Part shown: positions 48,201-55,400 of the stretch, piece after piece
How positions within the stretch are numbered: position 1 is the first letter of the stretch
Layout: every line of letters starts with the position of its first letter
NCBI GenBank assembly: GCA_031308135.1
Contig: JAHLJT010009436.1
Location: 159,011,302-159,075,301, forward strand
Origin: Acheta domesticus
Lineage: Eukaryota > Arthropoda > Insecta > Orthoptera > Gryllidae
Direction: 5' to 3'
DNA length: 64,000 bases
Translations under genes and position numbers: made by a program
Notes under the pieces: generated by a model
Database searches by the model: none
Seen by the model: the letters and a program-made list of their open reading frames with translations, nothing else
Told to the model about the DNA's origin: nothing

Positions 48201-48993
48201 TTCAAGTTCCATTTTATAGGTTTCGGAATTAAAAACAAAACTCATGTCTTTTTAGGCTTGCGATCACTGGTGTGCAAGTTTAAGAACCTACAATAGAACG
48301 CACTGTCTTGGAGTAATGCTCGATGATAACGGATCTTGTTACGCGTTGTGTGTGTGTAGCGGGTTGCATACGTGTATGCTGATTTTTAATAAAATGAATA
48401 ATATTTATATATAATATTATTTATATAATATTATATATAATAATATTTATATAATATTTATATTTTGTTAGAATTTTATATCACAGTACACATAATATTC
48501 GTCTTAAATATTTTTGATGCACTCCATGGTGGGTTTTCCGTATCCAGCAGAAACAGTTATCAGGGAATGTGTCGATGGAAGATGATAATTCGAACAAAAT
48601 CCTCATCTTTCTTCGGTTTCGTATCGAAGAGATTGCTCTCCATTTTTTTGGATAATTTTTAAAGAAAAAGCAAAAACTGAATTTTTTTTGAATCGGGGCA
48701 CTTGTCATATGTAGGCTAGTAGTTCTAGGAGCGTTCTGTACATTTTCGTTGAAACAAGTGTATGTGACAGAGCACTGCGATCGCGTGTGTTGCTTGGGGA
48801 GGAGAGGTACTCACATGGTGCCGCGGGGCACGGTCATGTCGATGCCTGCCAGCACGACGGTGTCGCCGTAGCTCTTGTAGGCGCCGCGCACCTCCACCGC
48901 CGCCGGGCGCAGGCGCTCGCTCGCCGACGCCACCGACGCCACCGACGCCAGCGACGCCTCCGCGGCGGCCTGCTCCGCCTGGGCCGACGACAT
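24001..48993 (-). CDS. ABCH-type (ABCG23-like) ABC half-transporter, 15 exons, 738 aa
   Basis: Half-size ATP-driven exporter in the NBD-TMD order of the ABCG/ABCH group. Exons, 5' to 3': 48993-48815, 44436-44295, 41347-41193, 39212-39105, 37966-37873, 37161-36931, 33542-33388, 30675-30462, 30375-30192, 29346-29231, 29128-29058, 28644-28556, 26256-26080, 24541-24455, 24215-24001. They sum to 2217 nt, and every junction agrees in phase. Motifs: Walker [10 protein letters not shown] (65-73), Q-loop Gln107, signature LSGGQQ (158-163), Walker B LLVLDEP (178-184), H-loop His216. About six membrane segments follow from residue 356. Known members: insect ABCH proteins are plasma-membrane transporters, and Drosophila snustorr is needed for the cuticular lipid barrier. 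Which ABCH paralogue this is cannot be told here. The 5' UTR continues upstream of 48998. Confidence 0.93.
24455..24541 (-). CDS. ABC exon 14: TM4-TM5 loop
   Basis: Residues 639-667: [20 protein letters not shown], then SFHPLVILS. Acceptor GATTTCAG, donor GTGAGA. Confidence 0.92.
24542..26079 (-). other. ABC intron 13
   Basis: 1.5 kb AT-rich intron; no recognised element. Confidence 0.6.
26080..26256 (-). CDS. ABC exon 13: TM3 and TM4
   Basis: Residues 580-638: [20 protein letters not shown], then a hydrophobic run and [20 protein letters not shown]. Donor GTATGT, phase 1. The low border may be off by one base. Confidence 0.9.
26257..28555 (-). other. ABC intron 12
   Basis: 2.3 kb AT-rich intron; a short GAAA array at about 28205-28223; otherwise nothing recognised. 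Confidence 0.6.
28556..28644 (-). CDS. ABC exon 12: TM2
   Basis: Residues 550-579: [20 protein letters not shown], then LLDRALMT. Donor GTACGA, phase 1. Confidence 0.9.
29058..29128 (-). CDS. ABC exon 11: ectodomain end
   Basis: Residues 527-549: [20 protein letters not shown], then TIL. Acceptor ATTTCACAG, donor GTAAGT, phase 2. Confidence 0.9.
29231..29346 (-). CDS. ABC exon 10: extracellular domain
   Basis: Residues 488-526: [20 protein letters not shown], then [14 protein letters not shown]. Acceptor CTTCCACAG, donor GTAATC. Confidence 0.9.
30192..30375 (-). CDS. ABC exon 9: extracellular domain with N-glycosylation sites
   Basis: Residues 427-487: [20 protein letters not shown], then YFTENYT and NFS. 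Four N-x-S/T sites are consistent with an extracellular loop. Donor GTTAGT, phase 1. Confidence 0.92.
30462..30675 (-). CDS. ABC exon 8: TM1 and start of the large ectodomain
   Basis: Residues 356-426: [20 protein letters not shown] (TM1), then [13 protein letters not shown], typical of this family. AT-rich; acceptor GTTTTCAG, donor GTAAAC. Confidence 0.93.
31085..31382 (-). mobile_element. SINE family A, copy 2 (distal part, interrupted)
   Basis: Family A blocks in order: CCAGTCGGGACAGGCTCTAA, a GT-rich microsatellite-like stretch expanded at 31196-31250, TTGTCGGGGTACTGCTCTGG, ACCACGGACTCTACCGATG and TGGAATTCTCCTC. The sequence stops at 31382 and resumes at 33299. Confidence 0.75.
31383..33290. 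mobile_element. hAT-like element inserted in the SINE, with 8-bp target duplication
   Basis: Left end CATTGGCGGATCCTGG and right end (reverse complement CAGGGGCGAATCCAG) are versions of the CAGGGGCGGATCCAG hAT-type end. Flanks ATTCTACC (31375-31382) and ATTCGACC (33291-33298) are an 8-bp duplication with one mismatch, as expected for hAT. Without the element inside it, only about 240 bp remain, so it was a MITE. Confidence 0.75.
31493..33157. mobile_element. Long-terminal-inverted-repeat element, copy C2, inside the hAT-like element
   Basis: The left arm begins TACAGAATGTCCCACCAACT and the right arm ends with its near-perfect complement; pairing continues about 430 nt inward. TA flanks both ends (31491-31492, 33158-33159). 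The centre (about 31930-32720) is AT-rich and non-coding. Arm interiors share an AAATGGAACTATA block followed by a T-run with copy C1 at 21422-22691, so both belong to one diverged group. Confidence 0.8.
33299..33335 (-). mobile_element. SINE family A, copy 2 (head-side remnant)
   Basis: TAGCTGTCGAGCCAGAGG continues the family A text after the hAT-like insertion; the tRNA-like head is largely lost. Confidence 0.55.
33388..33542 (-). CDS. ABC exon 7: Ala/Pro linker and pre-TM1 helix
   Basis: Residues 304-354: an Ala/Pro tract, [15 protein letters not shown], then [11 protein letters not shown], the amphipathic helix before TM1. GC-rich; acceptor TTTCCTCCGCAG, donor GTAAGC, phase 2. Confidence 0.9.
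34185..34210. repeat. Perfect 12-bp palindrome with 2-nt spacer
   Basis: TGCCGGTACTAT, AC, then ATAGTACCGGCA. It could be the residue of a palindromic MITE or a protein-binding site; nothing else shows which. Confidence 0.7.
35018..36606. mobile_element. Modular non-coding element, copy B1 (full length)
   Basis: Begins CTAGTGGTGCTGCAGAATGG, then the terminal repeat ACTTTCCCGTAT (35043-35054), perfectly complementary to ATACGGGAAAGT at 36589-36600. The interior is about four diverged tandem modules of ~300 bp, each with an AAAAGTTTAAAGAAA-like block followed by GAGAAAATT; module starts are near 35270, 35563, 35870 and 36170. The right end carries a hairpin in which ACTTTCCCTATAC pairs with the terminal repeat. 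No ORF. Copies: 46382-47668, 51876-53341. Confidence 0.8.
36658..36834. repeat. GC-rich inverted repeat (12-bp arms)
   Basis: AGTGGCGCGTCT (36658-36669) and AGACGCGCCACT (36823-36834) are perfect complements 153 nt apart in a GC-rich, non-coding patch next to ABC exon 6. Possible MITE remnant. Confidence 0.5.
36931..37161 (-). CDS. ABC exon 6: end of the NBD and Pro/Ala/Ser-rich linker
   Basis: Residues 227-303: [13 protein letters not shown], then [10 protein letters not shown], followed by a low-complexity linker with [13 protein letters not shown] and a GLDGPDGP repeat. Very GC-rich; acceptor TGCTGTGCGCAG, donor GTCAGC. Confidence 0.9.
37262..37790 (-). mobile_element. SINE family A, copy 3 (near complete)
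   Basis: Near-complete family member in the intron between ABC exons 5 and 6. Its head (minus strand, from 37790) has the tRNA-like CTGACCGGGAGGTCC and B-box-like GGTTCGAGCCCC; the body includes TCGGTAGTTTTCCGTGG and the GATCTCGCCATCC block; the tail is at the low end. Pol III-type origin is inferred from the tRNA-like head. Confidence 0.8.
37873..37966 (-). CDS. ABC exon 5: H-loop
   Basis: Residues 195-226: [13 protein letters not shown], then [11 protein letters not shown] with His216. AT-leaning codons and an AT-rich acceptor (TTATATTTTTCAG), unlike both neighbouring exons. Donor GTAAGT. Confidence 0.93.
38250..38322 (+). tRNA. tRNA-like sequence or tRNA pseudogene
   Basis: A near-cloverleaf: acceptor strand GACTCGG with TCGAGCC, D-arm GTAGCTTAGTGGTCAGAG (A box), and T-arm CCGGGCTCGAATCCCGG (perfect 5-bp stem, B box). 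The anticodon arm (CTGGGCGTAAGCCCGAAGG) does not form a regular 7-nt loop, and there is no T-run terminator nearby. It may be a SINE head rather than a functional tRNA. Confidence 0.4.
38622..38796. mobile_element. hAT MITE with perfect 8-bp target duplication
   Basis: 175 bp. Ends CAGAGGCGTATCTAGG and (reverse complement) CAGATGCGTATCTACGG. Both flanks read TTACTGAT (38614-38621 and 38797-38804). It inserted at the tail of a SINE family A copy. Confidence 0.85.
38802..38955 (-). mobile_element. SINE family A, copy 4 (3' part)
   Basis: Tail TGATTAGTGATTCCGGGCG, then GGCGAGATCCGGCGCCGACC; ends in the GC-rich array next to ABC exon 4. Confidence 0.75.
38975..39104. repeat. GCGTG-rich array abutting the exon 4 donor
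   Basis: Imperfect GTGGC/GCGTG repeats on the plus strand (C-rich in the transcript), running directly into the ABC exon 4 5' splice site. Confidence 0.75.
39105..39212 (-). CDS. ABC exon 4: signature and Walker B
   Basis: Residues 159-194: [15 protein letters not shown], then [13 protein letters not shown]. Acceptor GCGTTGCAG, donor GTGAGC; the donor abuts a GCGTG-rich (plus strand) array. Confidence 0.93.
39213..41192 (-). other. ABC intron 3
   Basis: Contains the second copy of a dispersed repeat (40105-40211) and a ~28-bp tandem duplication (GCAATATGATAACCAAAT twice, 40259-40313). Otherwise AT-rich without recognised elements. Confidence 0.6.
40105..40211 (+). repeat. Dispersed repeat, copy 2 of a pair
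   Basis: Matches 16155-16267 in order and orientation (TTTCTAGTTTTTCAAATGT, TCAAGAAAATGTGC, TTTTACTG). Confidence 0.6.
41193..41347 (-). CDS. ABC exon 3: Q-loop to helical subdomain
   Basis: Residues 108-158: [18 protein letters not shown], then RLLELLHLP. Acceptor GGTGGTGGCGCAG, donor GTGCGC, phase 2. Confidence 0.92.
42756..43316 (-). mobile_element. SINE family A, copy 5 (near complete, internal duplication)
   Basis: Tail GATTGACTGATGTCCCGGG; the TAAGTG-x-AGTGC / CTTCCCC segment occurs twice (about 42798-42858 and 42868-42920); then GGCGAGATCCGGCGCCGACC, the ACCATGGAAAACTACC block and a tRNA-like head ending near 43316 (minus strand: CTGACCGGGAGATTC and GGTTCGAATCCC). Confidence 0.8.
43370..43560. 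promoter_or_regulatory. CpG-rich intronic patch with a CRE-like TGACGTCA site
   Basis: GC- and CpG-dense sequence in an AT-rich intron, with the palindrome TGACGTCA at 43454-43461 (ATF/CREB consensus) flanked by ACGCG/CGCGT. No exon fits here. It could be an internal promoter or enhancer, or only part of the local GC island. Confidence 0.35.
43860..44294. repeat. G-rich degenerate tract abutting the exon 2 donor
   Basis: Plus strand is dense in GGGGCGG/GTGCGG/GCGTGGCGG words, so the transcript is C-rich. It keeps long open frames on the minus strand purely by composition and runs straight into the ABC exon 2 5' splice site. Confidence 0.75.
44295..44436 (-). CDS. ABC exon 2: Walker A
   Basis: Residues 60-107, [16 protein letters not shown] with Walker A, ending in GFMPQ (Q-loop). 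Acceptor TGTGTGCGCAG, donor GTGGGC. The donor is followed by several hundred bases of C-rich transcript. Confidence 0.93.
45208..45305. mobile_element. Small palindromic MITE, copy 1
   Basis: CTGACACTTGATCAGCTGG, then GGTTATCCAA on the left; reverse complement of the right end reads CTGACGTTCGATCAACTG then TTATCCAAT. About 98 bp. Second copy at 59503-59604. Confidence 0.65.
46382..47668. mobile_element. Modular non-coding element, copy B2 (right end missing)
   Basis: Same left end and ACTTTCCCGTAT repeat (46407-46418) and the same module order as B1, but it stops after the GATCGACCGGGGAATATCC block, so the terminal hairpin is lost. Confidence 0.8.
48390..48470. repeat. AT dinucleotide-rich tract
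   Basis: Imperfect ATATAATATTATT-type repeats, self-complementary; unstable low-complexity DNA. Confidence 0.7.
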
Positions 48994-48998
48994 CTTGC
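48815..48998 (-). CDS. ABC exon 1: start codon and N-terminus
   Basis: Acceptor TTGTGCGCAG, five UTR bases, then ATG at 48993-48991. Residues 1-59: an Ala/Ser/Glu-rich leader, then [12 protein letters not shown], the A-loop region (Tyr that stacks on ATP), and MTVPRGT. Donor GTGAGT in phase 2. An upstream AG before the ATG shows that at least one 5' UTR exon exists. Confidence 0.88.
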
Positions 48999-49402
48999 CT
49001 GCGCACAACAACAGCACTCTTCAGTTCTTACGCTACGGATGTCTTATACATGGTCCTCTATGTATTCGTACACAGTCAACTTTTTTGTAAGAAATTGAGA
49101 AAATCTCATAAAATATTTTCTTTATTGTTACGTTTCAGTTACTTGTCTTGTTCCTATCATCAGGTACTGTAAAACAAATCCGTACATTATATAAGTATAG
49201 TTCAATTTATTTGATACGCGTGACAGATAATGATGGTGCTCACCTCAATATTACAAATTTCCGTTTTCTTTTAATTATATAAAGAATTAAAACTTAAATA
49301 TAAAATACTCAACAATAATATTAACTCGTACACCGCGAATCCCTGTTTGTGCATTGCAAATTAGGTAACCCGCTTGACTTGTGTAGGTGACAAAGTTTCC
49401 TA

Positions 49403-49900
49403 GATTGATTACTGATTGTTTAGTGATTCTCGACGTGTCAACGGCTAAGGTCAGTAGTCCCGCAAGTGAAGTGTGTTTTTATCGCGAGAGGTGGTGGCGA
49501 TCTTTCTCCGCTGGCTGGAGAGATTCGGCTCCGGCTCTCCGCCGGCTAGCGGTTTCCCCAACCAGGTATCTCCCGCCAGCGTGGCACCATCCCAGTCGGG
49601 ACAAGCTCTAATCTTCTGGCCGGTCTCCCGGCATGGGTGGTAGTGTAGTGCATGATAGTGTAAGTGTGTGTGTGTAAGAGGAGAGGATAGGACAAGGAAG
49701 AGGATGGAAAGATCGCGCGCGGTCCGTGGCCTCTTTGTTAGGGTTCTGCTTTGGCATTTGCCTGGTGTTGATCGGAGAAACCACGGAAAACTACCGATCA
49801 AGCAGCCGGCAGCCGGAATTCTCCTCCGCAGGGCAGACAAATTCGACCTAGCTATGTAGCTGGTACCCTATGACCTCCCGGTCAGAGGCACTTCAGTGAC
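49403..49900 (-). mobile_element. SINE family A, copy 6
   Basis: Tail GATTGATTACTGATTGTTTA, body with ACCAGGTATCTCCCGCCAGC, ACCACGGAAAACTACCGATC and the head-side CCTCCCGGTCAGAGG near 49880. Confidence 0.8.
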
Positions 49901-50059
49901 ATACATTCATGCCCTGAGCTACAAGTTTGGTGTTGCAGCGAACACGTGTGATGCCACTTTAAAATCGCTATAATGTTAGCTGAAGCACCGGAGGATTAGG
50001 ATTAGGAAGATAAACAGAAGTTCCTGCCGCATCTCTAGGCGGTTAAGGTTTGAGTTTCG

Positions 50060-50490
50060 ATGGAGGCGGATTCTGCCGCTGCCTGGAGAAGAATTCTAGC
50101 GTTCGGCTGCTCTGATCGGTAGGTTTCCGTGGTTTCTCTAATCAGCACCAGATGAATGTCGAAGCAACACCATAACAAACTGACCACGGGCCATACGCTA
50201 TCTTTCCTTCCTCTTCCTTATCCCGATCTGTCCCCTTCCTAACACACACCTACACTTATACGCACTACATTACCACACATTCGGTCAATCAGTGGAGAGC
50301 TTTGAACTCGTCTGAGGCGGTGCTCAGCTGGTGGGAGATACCCAGAGGGAGAAATCTTGCTTACGTGTAAGTTGGCGCCGGATCTCGTCTAGTGGGGGAG
50401 GAACAGTGCCATCTCCCAAGGTAATATATTCACTACTTTAATGTGATTTTTTACCATAACAGTTGACGTGCCCGGAAGCAATCAATGAAA
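50060..50490 (+). mobile_element. SINE family A, copy 7 (head truncated, opposite orientation)
   Basis: Plus-strand order: GCCTGGAGAAGAATTC, GCTCTGATCGGTAGGTTTCC, a CCTTCCTCTTCC block, GGCGCCGGATCTCG, GACGTGCCCGGAAGC and the AATCAATGA tail. Confidence 0.75.
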
Positions 50491-51875
50491 GAGATGAAGA
50501 GAATGAGAAGAGATTCAGCAGAGCTCTAATAGTTACACTATCAAAAAGTGAATGAGCTTGTGTGTGCATCTTTCCAAATTTTGCACCAATATTTTTGAGC
50601 AAACTAGAAAAAACGCAGGAGGGATTTGCAATTCAAAGTATTACTACAAAAGGAGTTTTTTTTAAATTGGCTAAATGCATTCCGCAATATATCTAAACAT
50701 TATTGTCGGCCGTTGCTGGCGATGGGGGGGGGGAGGAGGCAGATCCCCCGCTTCAACATCATATTTGTTGGGATCCAGGTAGGAGACAGGTACAGGATCC
50801 TCCGTACGTTACATAAGTAGCTTTAGATAGTAACAGACAATTTATTACACTTTTGTGCAAAATTAAATAGTAACCACTTTACAATGTGCGAGGGGGGGCG
50901 GCTCGTTGCTGCTCTTCGCTGATGGTACATGTCCGCACACGGGCTGGGAAGCGTGGCCTGTGCGCAACGTCGTGGGTGGCGGGTATGGCACATTGAGAAT
51001 GCTACCACTTGAGGCCGGCGACATAAGTTGAGCTGGCTTCAGGTCGTCAGAAGTTGCGCGATTGACAACAAATCTATTTCTGTACTTACAGATACGTATT
51101 TTCCAGTGAGAGCTGCGGAAGCTGGCGGTTCGAATACCCGGATCACGAACTCATCACTGTTCGACTGCGCTGTGATGAAATGACGCGTACACCCGTTAAC
51201 TTAGCGACTCACACGATACTGCATTCACGCAGTTAACTGGAACCTCGTCAGAGAGTTAATTACACACCCGAAGTAGTTTAGCTACCTTGAGAATACTTCA
51301 CATACAAGAGGTCTTATTAATTGCGTACTTTGCAGTTTTACGTGCGGCGACTTAAACATCAGACCGGCCCTGGCGACGAGAGCCTATTTACGGGGTTGTC
51401 CGATCCCTACTGGGAAAATCCGCCTTCGAAAGGATAAAATTCCGTCCAATTCCGCCAAATACCTGAGTGGTGAAAAAAGCAGACTGGCAACGGGGCTGGA
51501 AATATCAATTTCGCTTCACGTTCGTAAGACGTTCAAAAGTAAATACCCTCGTGCATAAATCCTACAGAGTAGTTAGAAAATAGTAACATTTTTAGAAAAA
51601 GTTGGCCCGTTTGCTTGCCTGTTTAATTAAAAATAAAAAGTTCTCTGACATTTCATAATACACTTAAATAATACTGAGTTATGTGTAAACATTCACATAA
51701 TATAAACTCGTGCAGAATCGCCTTCCTTGTACGAATCCGCCCTCGCATCTTCATATTTGCAAGATATTTAGAACTAAAATTCTTGTGCCTAGGATGTAAG
51801 GATGTATTTCAGACGCCATCCATATTGTACAATTATTAGGAGAAGTTGGATATTATTGATGATTGAAGCAAAAAC

Positions 51876-53341
51876 CTAGTGGTGCTACAGAATAGCGCAG
51901 ACTTTCCCGTATTAGTTTTCTATTTCCTTAGGTCTTCGCTAGCGATTTGGAATTGCCACATATTCTTTCTTGCCAGTTGCCATCTGTCATCGCCAAAAGT
52001 ACATTTTTTTGTCATTTTCTTAATTTTTCGGTTTCTTATTGGTAGAACGGAAATATTCATTTTAGAATATTAAAGAAAACAAAAACCTAGTCCTAAATAA
52101 CAATTTTCTTTTAAAAATTAAGTGCCGTTTTAAAGAAAATTGCGTTTTAGCGCTACTAAAAATGCGAAATTTGAAGCTCATTTTCATAGAAAATTTTTGA
52201 GTTTTCAAAATGCTTCATTTAAAGTTATTTAAAGCACTTACACTTACAAATATAATAATCTTTACAAATTGCTGGTAATGTGCATATTAAAAATGTGAGA
52301 GATCTTTCAAAAAAATCACATTTGTATAATTTTTGAAAAAACAAAAAAATAACTCAAAATAAACTTTACGTCATATTAAAGAGTGTAATTAGCACTATCC
52401 GTTACAAAAGTTTCAAGAAAAAATTTGCAGCCGTATATGAGAAAATGGTGTTTGAGCGTTTCTGAAAATGTAGAATTTTAAGCTTCTTTTCACAGAAAAA
52501 GGTTGTATTTTCGAGAAACTTTACTTAACATTATTTAAAGCTTATGTACTTCTTAATATAATAATGTCAACAAATAAAGGCTAATGTAAATATTAACAAC
52601 GTGAGAGACATGTCAAAAAATTACTATTCTCCAATTTTTGAAAAAAAACAACAAAAGAATAGAGCAACATGGCGTTTTTGTCATCTCATAAAATACATTA
52701 GGCACTATATCTACCGAAAGTTTAAAGAAAAAATTTGGAGCCGTTTTCGAGATAATCTTGTTTTTGTAATTTTTTAAAATTGCACTAATTCCATGCAATA
52801 TTGCACGAAAACTGCTAAAATTTTCAAAAAAATGTACATGACCTTAATGAAAGAACTCACTTTCGACAACAAATTTTATTTGCAAGAAAAATCTCTATCT
52901 TCAATTTTGTAGTTCCAGAATGACGCCGAAAAAAATTTAAACTTTTGAAATTTTTGAAAATTCAGTTATCCGCGAAAATTGGACCTATACCACCTTAATA
53001 CGTGTATTTTACTCTATTCTTACAAGAAATTTAAAGAAAAAGTTTGGAGCCGTTTTTGAGAAAATTTTGAAAATGTCGGGGGGGGGGGCTTCATGTAAAG
53101 TACCCCCAATTTTTATAGAATCTTTTTCAAAATCTCAAAGCTTCGACTAGAACCAGATCGTCCGGGGAATATCCATTTTGGATGTATGTATATTTGAATG
53201 TTCCACTTTTTCGTTAGCACGACCCGGCAATGAATTTTTTTCCACCGAAAATTCGCCATTTTTTCGCGCAGCGTTACATAACTTACCCTATACTACGTTT
53301 ATCACTCCGTGTAAACGTACGTATATGGGAAAGTAAAAAGG
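51876..53341. mobile_element. Modular non-coding element, copy B3 (full length)
   Basis: Left end CTAGTGGTGCTACAGAAT with ACTTTCCCGTAT (51901-51912); right terminal ATATGGGAAAGT (53323-53334), one mismatch to the inverted left repeat. Same four modules and terminal hairpin as B1. Confidence 0.8.
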
Positions 53342-54218
53342 AACGGGTAAAGGTTGCGCAGAGGGGAGCTGAAGAAGGAGAGGTTACAGAAGTGGAGACA
53401 GGAGACTTTGCTTCTTAAGAAATACGAGCAAGAAGAATTTGTATTACGATCACGAAGATTGATAAGAGACACTTGTAATGGCGTCAAACAATTTAAAGAT
53501 ACACTCTGAACATAATGATTATGAACATTCAGTGGAATTGAACTTAAGGCATCTTGGAGTATGCTATCAACATTGGAGAACTAAAATTCTGCTTGTTTTC
53601 TTTAACCAACTGTGATAGTAAAGGGTCATAAAGTCTTAGCAAACATATTAAATTCTAGGTTACTGTTCATTGATAAATTAATTTTAATATATAACGATTC
53701 AAGGACCAGCCTCGCATTAAAATTCTGCTCAAAAGCCAATATTCTTGGGATCTCTAATTCAATTTTACGTCCATGATAAATTACGTGAGACCTGAGGGAT
53801 TTTTGTTTTTCAAACGGAAGTGTAATATTGTTAATATGTTCTTGAACTGTATCCTAACCTTCTGCGGATCTGACCTATTACGAAAATCTACGATCTTGAC
53901 GTTTGATAAAATATACCGTATTCACCATGTGCAACTCTGGAAACCAATATTTAAGATTGACAATGACATTGAACTTGTTTTAAACAGTATTAACCAAAAC
54001 AATATCAGTAAAATTATTGTCGATTTCTCTCTTTATTTGATTATTAATCATTGAAACAAAAGGTAATGAAAACATTTTATTTTGAGGTGGAAGAGAAGGA
54101 GCAGAGGTATGAGAGTTAACAAGTCCAGTATTACGGAACAACGACGATTTGTGTACAATCTCTTTCAATTTCTGACAGACAACGTTAACTATTCATTGTA
54201 TTGGATATTTTTTCCCAA
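53342..54218. other. Flanking AT-rich sequence
   Basis: No gene. The plus-strand open stretch at 53773-54054 resembles no family. Confidence 0.5.
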
Positions 54219-54560
54219 TTAATAACAAAAAGATTTTCCCAAGATTGCCAGAATGAAAGCACGATCATATAGGTCGAATTCTCTTTCTACAAGGTTTTTA
54301 ACAAGATCAAGTTTTATACTAGTAGGATGATTGGAATTGAAATTGAGATTGAGTAAGAGGGCTTCGTATACCAATGTCACACAGGAAGTTGGAAAAATGA
54401 ATATCGTGATATATAAAAAAAATAAAGTGTAATTTATCTCCTCTTCCAACGTGAATTTCAAGTCAGGATGACACGAGTTGAATTCATTAAAAACACTGTC
54501 TACCCGCTCACGTATTATCACCAATATCGTGTCGGGTGTAGAACTTGGGAATGAGTTCAT
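54219..54560 (-). mobile_element. Penelope-like reverse-transcriptase fragment
   Basis: One uninterrupted 113-codon stretch: FNSCHPDLKFTLEEEINYTL, then FNSNHPTSIKLDLVKNLVER. This matches the PLE RT segment after the YVDD motif (HP-x-hKFT-x-E-x-E, then FLD, YRKPT, SHP-x-x-x-K). The FLD and YRKPT positions are altered. No GIY-YIG domain follows, and the 5' part is missing. Confidence 0.6.
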
Positions 54561-54722
54561 ACAGCACTTGAGTCTCCTATTTACACGTTGTTGTCTTACA
54601 CAAATTGTAACTCAAAATTCCCCCTATTGAAGATCCATTTTTCTGAAAATATATTTTGTCAGTATATGAAAAAGTTACATTTTTGAGAATTAATATGATA
54701 CCTAGTAAAATTCCTTGTTTCG
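54561..54722. other. Spacer
   Basis: AT-rich spacer between the PLE fragment and the next MITE; nothing seen. Confidence 0.5.
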
Positions 54723-55400
54723 AGTCGTCCATAAATTATGTAACGCTAAAGAGAGGGGAAGGGGTCTGAGGCAACATTACTCTGCGTTACATAGGGTTAG
54801 GAGGGTATTAGTTAAGTGTTACGTAACTGATACTTTTTTCATTTTTCGATATTTGCTGAAATAATTCCTTTTTTGAGTCCTGTACTAAAAAATTAAAATA
54901 TGAACTAATTAATTTGTTTTAAAAACATGAACTAAAGTTATTGATTGTAAATTGTTACAATAAATTGAAATATTTTTTCAAAGTTTTTTTTTGATCTGTA
55001 AGATTACGAAGAAAATATTCACACTTGATGTGAAGTAGTACATTCTAGAATCCATTTAAATTGGCACTCTAGACACTGGCTCTTGCATCATCCACGACGG
55101 CCTGTGCATAGCTTGTGATCAACCATTTCTCGTCCAAGTATTCTTCCTTCACTCACAACTCCAACTAATTTCTACTTTAATAATAATTAATTTTAATATA
55201 CAACACAGGTAAAATAAAAACAAATTGTTTTACTGTGCTATAATTTATTTTCTCTTCTTGGATTTACAAGGGGGGTGTCGAAAGCGAAGTGTTACGTAAT
55301 TCTTAAGGGGGGTTCAAGTGCACGTTACAGGAGCGTTACAAAAGGGAGAGGGGGTATTCAAAGTATTCCAAATTTGCGTTACGTTATTTATGGATGGCCC
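54723..55400. mobile_element. MITE with CCATAAATTACGTAACGC-type ends
   Basis: Left GTCGTCCATAAATTATGTAA and right end (reverse complement GGCCATCCATAAATAACGTA) are inverted repeats; secondary inverted blocks (GTTACGTAACTGATAC left, GTGTTACGTAATTC right) lie inside. About 680 bp, non-coding. This end type is widespread in insect genomes. Confidence 0.65.

Larger units (their letters stand above)
44437..48814 (-). other. ABC intron 1
   Basis: 4.4 kb. Contains a palindromic MITE (45208-45305), modular repeat copy B2 (46382-47668) and an AT dinucleotide-rich tract (48390-48470). No gene. Confidence 0.65.
48999..51875. other. Flank upstream of ABC exon 1
   Basis: Contains SINE copies 6 (49403-49900) and 7 (50060-50490). 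A G-run and a GC-richer patch at 50725-51030 have no gene assignment. The 5' UTR exon and promoter are not in an obvious position here. Confidence 0.5.
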
